Of a stretch of DNA of 64,000 nucleotides, positions 58,659 through 64,000 are shown in pieces. The stretch is from Vishniacozyma victoriae. Lineage: Eukaryota > Basidiomycota > Tremellomycetes > Tremellales > Bulleribasidiaceae. Each line of letters begins with the position of its first letter. Position 1 is the stretch's first letter. The notes below the pieces were generated by a model. It saw only the letters and a list, made by a program, of their open reading frames with translations, had not been told where the DNA came from and searched no databases. The stretch spans positions 186,001-250,000 of the forward strand of contig JADPYG010000006.1 in NCBI GenBank assembly GCA_017654735.1. Direction: 5' to 3'. Made by a program: the position numbers and the translations under genes.

Positions 58659-60265
58659 ATGTTACCCTCGTCCTCCTCTAATCCCACGTAAGTCGGTTCC
58701 CGACGTTATAGATAAAGCTTACAAGTAGACTCCTCTCGCACCTCGAATCATCATTTCAAAAAGTACCAAGTCCACATACCGTTCATTTCACCGTCCTAAT
58801 CTCCGCCCCGAGACGCACGACAAGCCTGTATCCTTATGTCAGAGACCACCAGAGATGTTTTCAAGTCGATTACCTCATTACGTTAGCTACTGAGGTAGAG
58901 CCGTCTTCCTCTTCGGCTACAGCGACCGAAACCACGGAAGGGGATAACGACCCGAAGGTAGAAGACGATAGCGCTCAGGTGGTAGGAGGGAAAGGGAAAA
59001 GAAAAGTGTTGACGACTGCCCTATCAGCTCACCTGTATATCTTACCTCAACACCGCACATCTATACTGTACATTTCCAAACTCGATTCCTCCGGTCACCC
59101 AAATACAAGAACTCCATTATCAAGACTATTCATAACTTCCACTTTATCCTACTTCCTCCTGCACCGCCCAACTCCATATGTCCGAATCCAGTTATTTGCA
59201 AGAAGTCAAGGACAGTACCTATTCCCAAATTCATCGGAGGGGCCAAAGAAAGTACTTGGGGGACTTGGGCTGTGTGGATGGTGGAAAGGCGTTTATGAGG
59301 ATGTTGCTGCTTCATCAATCACAAGTGAGAAAGAGGGGCATAAGGTGAAATTGGGAATGGTGTTACCTGGTTATTCATGGGATGAAGCCAGGGGGATGTT
59401 GGGTCAACGCAGACCTCTTGCAGATGAGTTGAAATGGACGGCGAGTGCACCGTTTGATACACCATTACCGCTGCCGTCTACTTCATCGTCATCCGCATCA
59501 CTTGGACCTAGTTCTTCCCTCGGCCCAGCATCTTCATCTGGGGATATCACCAGTACACCTGGACAGTCTCGCCCATCACTCGCCTCATTGATACCCTCTT
59601 TGCCGGACGACCCAAAAGCTCGATTCCTAGATGATCTAGTATCAGACGGATCACAAGACCCACAACGTCGACATAACCTCTTAAAACCAAAGACCGACTC
59701 GTCCGCAGGAGGTGGAGGATCATCCTCTTCAATACCATCATCATCACCGGGAAAGAAGAAAGATAAAGATCCTCTAAAGAATAGAGTCAAGGCGGAAGAT
59801 GAAGCTGAAAGACGATTCACGCATGCGACACTTGAAGCTACTAGTGTGGGAGAATATTGGGAGAGGATGGGGTTCAGGCAAGAATGTATTAGTGGGGATG
59901 TTACTGGGTTCTTTACGCTTGAATCATCTCCAAGGACGACGACGACGACATCAACACCGATGGCATCGGTACATACGAGTGATCCGAAACCACCACCGAC
60001 AGCACTACCTCACGCAATAGTAGATCGTATACTCTCCGCATTACTCAATACGGATTTCAAGACCTACGAAAGTTCACTCGATCATTCTGCCCTATGGGAA
60101 AATCAGGTGAAATCGCTGGTAGTTGATGAAATAGGTGAAGAGGGATATAAAGTCTGTGTGGGTAGTGTGGAGGGGAAGACGAGCGTTGAAGATCCAGCTC
60201 TAAAGAGGAAAGAGGAAGCTCCAGTGACGATGCTCCAGCCGAGGAAAAAGAAGAAGGTTCAGTGA
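58659..60265 (+). CDS. RTT109: Rtt109 histone acetyltransferase
   Basis: A short exon (MLPSSSSNPT, intron about 58692-58737) joins to LLSHLESSFQKVPSPHTVHF and TVLISAPRRTTSLYPYVRD. The catalytic core follows: TALSAHLYILPQHRTSILYI, SKLDSSG, YVRIQLFARSQGQYLFPNSS, and VLGGLGLCGWWKGVYEDV. After a Ser-rich loop comes SLIPSLPDDPKARFLDDLV, then VGEYWERMGFRQECISGDVTGFF. These are the fungal-specific Rtt109 motifs. Rtt109 acetylates H3K56 (and H3K9) with Asf1/Vps75 on newly made histones. The C-terminus ends with a Lys-rich tail (RKKKKVQ). The Ser/Gly-rich loop is longer than in yeast. Confidence 0.9.
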
Positions 60266-60503
60266 GTCTGCCCATGTTTATGTCTTTGTCAAGGTATATG
60301 CAGCGATGCGTCACAACTAGCTCCTGGATATCCTTTCCGGATGACGATGGTGTGATATGTTACAGCCTTTGAGTGTTTCTGCTTATCCTTTGTCATGTGA
60401 CCCCTTGGTCCTCCTTACTAAATGCTCATCTACTGATCAGATTGGCCGTCATCGACTCATCAGCCTCGTATACTGTCTTGACAAACAGATCTCAGCACAG
60501 ACC

Positions 60504-62130
60504 ATGCCGTCCAGGTCAGAGAGATCTCTGAGGCAGAACTCAAACGATACAACCGATACAATCTCTTCCGTCGACTCGTACGAAGACCCACTTGCTGATC
60601 GAGCGCGATACCGGCGTGATAGGGCCAGAAGCAATGAATACTCCACCTCTGATATGAGACGAAGAAGGCGCCTCGATAGTCATGAGTCCGGACGACGTCG
60701 TGAAGACGAAGATGAACATAGAAAGAGGGAGAGACGCAGGCGAAGACATGAGAGGGATGAAAGCGAGGCTGAGAACAGACAACGACGTCGAGAACGACGA
60801 GAAAGAAGGGCACGGAGGCGAGCACGAAAAGAGGCTGAGGCGTATGGCGAGGACAAGTATGTACCGATCGAATCACCTCCTCCATACGATGATAAGCCTC
60901 GCAAAGACAAAGACAAAGATCAACCCTCACCCAAGAGAACTGCCTCCCAAGACCAAGGCAAAGAAGAACCAGGAGCCAAACCCACTCACGATCGTCAGTT
61001 GTCCAGACTAGAACGAATAGGTGGACCATTCATCTATATCATCCCCCTCCTAACTGCCTTTTGCCTCCTAGCAGCTTCAACATGTTCAGCCGATTGGTGG
61101 AGAAAAGACGTCAATGTCATCAGATTGGGTCTCCCAGGGGACGTATATGCTAGATTGTTGGCTACTGGTAATAACCTTGGGAAAGGGGGTGGGGAGGCGG
61201 TAGTGGATAGTGGTGGGAAAGTACAGGAGAGGGCTGCTAAGATTAGTCCGGCTGGATGGCTGAGTGTTGGGTTTTGGGGATGGTGTGTGGGTTCTGAGGG
61301 TGATGGGCCGTAAGTCACCTAACCTGACAGAGCGTCCGTATGACGGGAAATTAGGAGCTGATGAATAGGTGGGCATGTTCAGAGACGGACGCTTGGTATA
61401 CGATGGATGAGTTACTCGAGACTGCTGCTGTGTAAGCTATTTATGCACCGCTATATTGGGTCAGCTAACAAACTAGGACCTCTACCATCCCCACAGATGC
61501 TTACTTTGTCGGTCTGATGCACGGTATAATGGTCCATGGTCTCGGTGAGTACCCAATTCTTTTACCTAATCGCCGACGGGACGATTGACAGGTAGCAATG
61601 GTGGCAACGATGGCGGCCACTGTACCAGCTGGTATCCTCATCTGGAGACGATATATCAGGAATGACAAGACCATAGGTCCCGGTCTAGCATTACATGCTA
61701 CCATGTTTGCGGGATCTGTTTTCTCTTTCGTCGCTGTACGCCACCACTGACAAGATTCTGGGTATGAGAGCTGATGATAGTTTGTAATTGACAAAGCCCT
61801 ACAGGCCCGACTTGGTGGTCAAACTAAATACCCAGTTGAGCAAGGGTAAGGCTCTCCCACATAATAAGCAGGAAGACGCTGATGGATAGGTCAGTACCGA
61901 TAATGACAGGAACCTCGGCCCTTCTCCTCTTCTTAGCTTTCATAGCGTCAGTCGCACCTGGTATTCACAGGCGTGTAAAGCGTCAACAAGAATACGCGGG
62001 GTCTTGGGAAGATGTTCATGCTGCTTCCGAGTTGAAGAGAAGTATGACCGTTGGGACGACTGCTACTGGTTTGACCAGGAGTAAGACTTGGATGAAGAGA
62101 ATGACTGGATATAGGGGCAGGAGGAGGTAG
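60504..62130 (+). CDS. Claudin-like (SUR7/PalI superfamily) membrane protein with Arg-rich head
   Basis: About six exons. The first ~165 residues are extremely Arg/Glu-rich and cytosolic (for example RRRRRLDSHESGRRREDED). TM1 (FIYIIPLLTAFCLLAASTC) is followed by a long outside loop with GWLSVGFWGWCVGSEGDGPW and ACSETDAWY, the claudin-like G-x-W-G-x-C...C pattern also seen in SUR7/PalI. TM2 (FVGLMHGIMVHGLAMVATMA), TM3 (GLALHATMFAGSVFSFVAF) and TM4 (TSALLLFLAFIASVAP) follow. The tail is basic. Topology matches the four-gene cluster at the other end, but the sequence and introns differ, so it is at most a distant relative. Function unknown; probably a plasma-membrane organiser. Confidence 0.65.
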
Positions 62131-63119
62131 TGAACTTGTAATGGAGATGTATAGCTGTACGACGCGTATGTATATGCTGTGCTCTACTATACTAATCCCT
62201 CAAATGTCCACCTTCGACACAACACACACTTTCGCCAAACGCCCAGGTACAGGCGTAACGGGACCTGTCGGTCGTTTCGGCTTGAACCTTATTGCTTACC
62301 GGCCCGGATTACAGGTTGCATGACGCGGTACTGCACTGTGGATATGGGAGGACCAGTACGAGGTAGAGGCAGCAGCAGCTGACATTTCATGGCATGCGTG
62401 TCATACCTTGCTCTCAAGCGAGTGAATGAGCGTCATGACAATGCTGATGAGTGACAGAACTACTAGGCGAGGTGCCACTCATTGAAATGTGACGTACAAG
62501 TTTATTGCATTATATGGGAATTCTATATTTGTCCCTCTGTTCCTGACACACAAATTCCCTTATTCCTCTCTTCTCACCCCTCTTCTAAGAATATAATCCC
62601 GTCTTCGAAACTGGTTTATTGAATCCAGTAAGAGTAGTCATATACAAGGAGAAAGGAAATCACACTTCTTTCAAGCCATTCCAACCACTCACTCCCGTTC
62701 AATCACAAAAGCACAGCTCGCTCGCAATTGCGTGGCTTTAGCTGTGTATCGTTCCCTCTCCCTTCTTCTATCGAGTAGGCGACAAAAGAAACGCGTAGAG
62801 AAGTACCCGTGAGACAACCTGTCGGACACGGAACGGAGTACGAATCAATCGAGACTTAACTCTAAGTTTGCGCGAATTTAGTTTGATACATACACACCAA
62901 ACCAAACTATCCTATTCAACTTCAAAACACGATTCATCCTCGAAGCTAGAACCAACATTCATTCGCCTCGACCTCTAAACTCAACGAGAATATCAAGAAA
63001 CGTTTCTGAACGCGCCTTGTTTGCCGATCCCCCGTTTTACATACATACGAAACAACGACACTCCTTTTAACTTGAATTCAAGGATCAACGTTTATTGAAG
63101 TTTGAGCTTGGGTGATAAA

Positions 63120-63237
63120 GTGAGTTTTTGAGGGAATTAGATTGCTTCTCCTTCCAACAAACCCCTTTCCTTTCCCCTCGGGTGCAACAAGATTCGAGGG
63201 TCGAGTTCTTGACTAACAAGTAGTTCTTTTCACCTAG
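63120..63237 (+). other. Possible 5'-UTR intron
   Basis: GTGAGT at 63120 and a CTAAC branch site at about 63213, with CACCTAG ending at 63237, make a plausible 118-nt intron in the leader of the following gene. It is longer than the coding introns nearby. Confidence 0.4.
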
Positions 63238-63293
63238 TCCAATCTATATACTTCAACCTCTTTTCCGATTGTTATTACCCCCTTACCACTACC

Positions 63294-63314
63294 ATGATGG
63301 CTGAAGGTATATAA
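63294..63314 (+). other. Upstream ORF (MMAEGI, stop)
   Basis: Two consecutive ATGs open a six-codon frame ending TAA, 120 nt before the main start codon. If transcribed it would lower translation of the main frame. Confidence 0.4.
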
Positions 63315-63434
63315 CATAGGACCTGGTCGAACTCGTTCTTCCAGGTTGTTGTCTTTGATAGACACCACTCAAATCGCCCCTTTACCGCTTTACTCTAGCG
63401 ATACAACCACCTCATCCACACTCAACAAGCCACA

Positions 63435-64000
63435 ATGGCAAACGTAATCAACCTCAACATCACCCCTTTGTACCCTATCCAAACCGATGCGTACACCCTT
63501 TCTTCCCCCGCTAGCACACCTGGCCGACCAGCACTCGCTCAACCTCCCAAGAAACGTTTGAGGTCATGTATGTCCCCCGCCAGGTCGCGTCCTACTACTC
63601 CGTTCGAAGATCGTGATCTTTATTCGGGTTGCACCTCGCGTTCAGCTTCTTATGGATCTGAACGATCAAAGAGTGTCAGGTGGGAAGGAGAAGTTCCCGT
63701 CACTGTATGTTACTCTCACTTTGGGTGGGATCAATTGACTAATCAAATAGTCATACTTTGACACCTACTCTCGTGACGAGTACGATCGAACTCCCCTAGC
63801 CGCTCCCTCTGCAGAGGAACGAGCATGCGTGCTCCCGCCAAGAGATTCAAGGTGTATGACCCGTTCATACCAGTGTTTCCTCGACACCGACAAGATTGAA
63901 CGTAATCGAACTCCGTCACCCATTCACGAGTCACCCCTCTCTTCCCCAGCTCTCGCTGCCCTCGATGCCGCCCTCACTTCCATCGTCGAAGTACCTGGTG
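63435..64000 (+). CDS. Hypothetical protein, 5' part only
   Basis: The window ends inside the gene. Exon 1 begins MANVINLNITPLYPIQTDAY and is Ser/Pro/Arg-rich (PPKKRLRSCMSPARSRPTTP, a possible NLS and SP/TP phosphorylation sites). An intron near 63704-63750 joins to SYFDTYSRDEYDRTPLA. Further residues include DTDKIERNRTPSPIHESPLS and an Ala/Leu-rich stretch at the end. The short SVRWEGEVPVTSYFDTYSRDE region looks ordered. I recognise no family. The very long leader (uORF and possible intron) points to a regulated gene. Confidence 0.6.

Larger units (their letters stand above)
62131..63434. other. Intergenic and long leader, 1,304 bp
   Basis: Left part: 3' side of the claudin-like gene, no features seen. 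Right part (about 62,900-63,434): pyrimidine/CA-rich leader of the next gene, with a possible intron and upstream ORF. No RNA gene was recognised. Confidence 0.5.

Overview
The window is nuclear DNA of a basidiomycete yeast, most likely a tremellomycete (Cryptococcus/Kwoniella type). The genes are intron-dense. The introns are about 35-60 nt, start mostly GTAAGT/GTGAGT, carry a CTGAC/CTGAT/CTAAC branch site close to the 3' end and end in CAG/TAG. The gene set is typical fungal: PacC/Rim101, Rtt109, a Clr4-type H3K9 methyltransferase, MIOX, a Tbf1/Taz1-type TRF protein, Msc2, Bub2. I count 31 protein genes in 64 kb, two of them cut by the window edges. All models were built by hand from exon frames and splice signals. 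I saw no rRNA, tRNA, transposon or CRISPR array.

Layout. 0-6.3 kb: the 5' part of an MFS exporter, then a cluster of four small four-TM proteins of the PalI/SUR7 (claudin-like) family, one on the minus and three on the plus strand. 6.4-12 kb (minus): Elongin A, a G-protein gamma subunit, and the zinc transporter MSC2. 12-17 kb: a large TRF/telobox protein. 17-25 kb: a SulP/STAS anion transporter, the mitochondrial protein MCP1, VPS39 of HOPS. 25-39 kb: OST4, a macro-domain protein, a Rossmann-like protein, SER1, a lysine-rich unknown, TAF5, a membrane-anchored GH9 glucanase, a small Cys-rich protein. 39-46.6 kb: RPR2, a Clr4-type methyltransferase, MED21, BUB2. 46.8-55 kb: a DH-PH RhoGEF, MIOX, an unknown Ser-rich protein. 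55.7-64 kb: PacC/RIM101, RTT109, a fifth claudin-like membrane protein, and the start of an unknown gene with a long leader.

The most interesting pattern links the two ends. The four PalI-family genes share the same intron phases (1,2,0,0) and nearly the same exon lengths, so they are duplicates. Their intergenic regions hold six copies of GCCAAG, the PacC/Rim101 target hexamer, where fewer than one is expected. The PacC gene about 50 kb away has four more copies in its own upstream region. Elsewhere I found by eye only two copies in the long intergenic stretches. This suggests an expanded PalI-like membrane module under PacC control, and PacC autoregulation.

Other points are a 3-nt microexon and an NHCC variant of the SET motif in the Clr4-type gene, GC-AG introns in two genes, an upstream ORF before MSC2, and a 24-bp acidic minisatellite in the TRF-protein gene.
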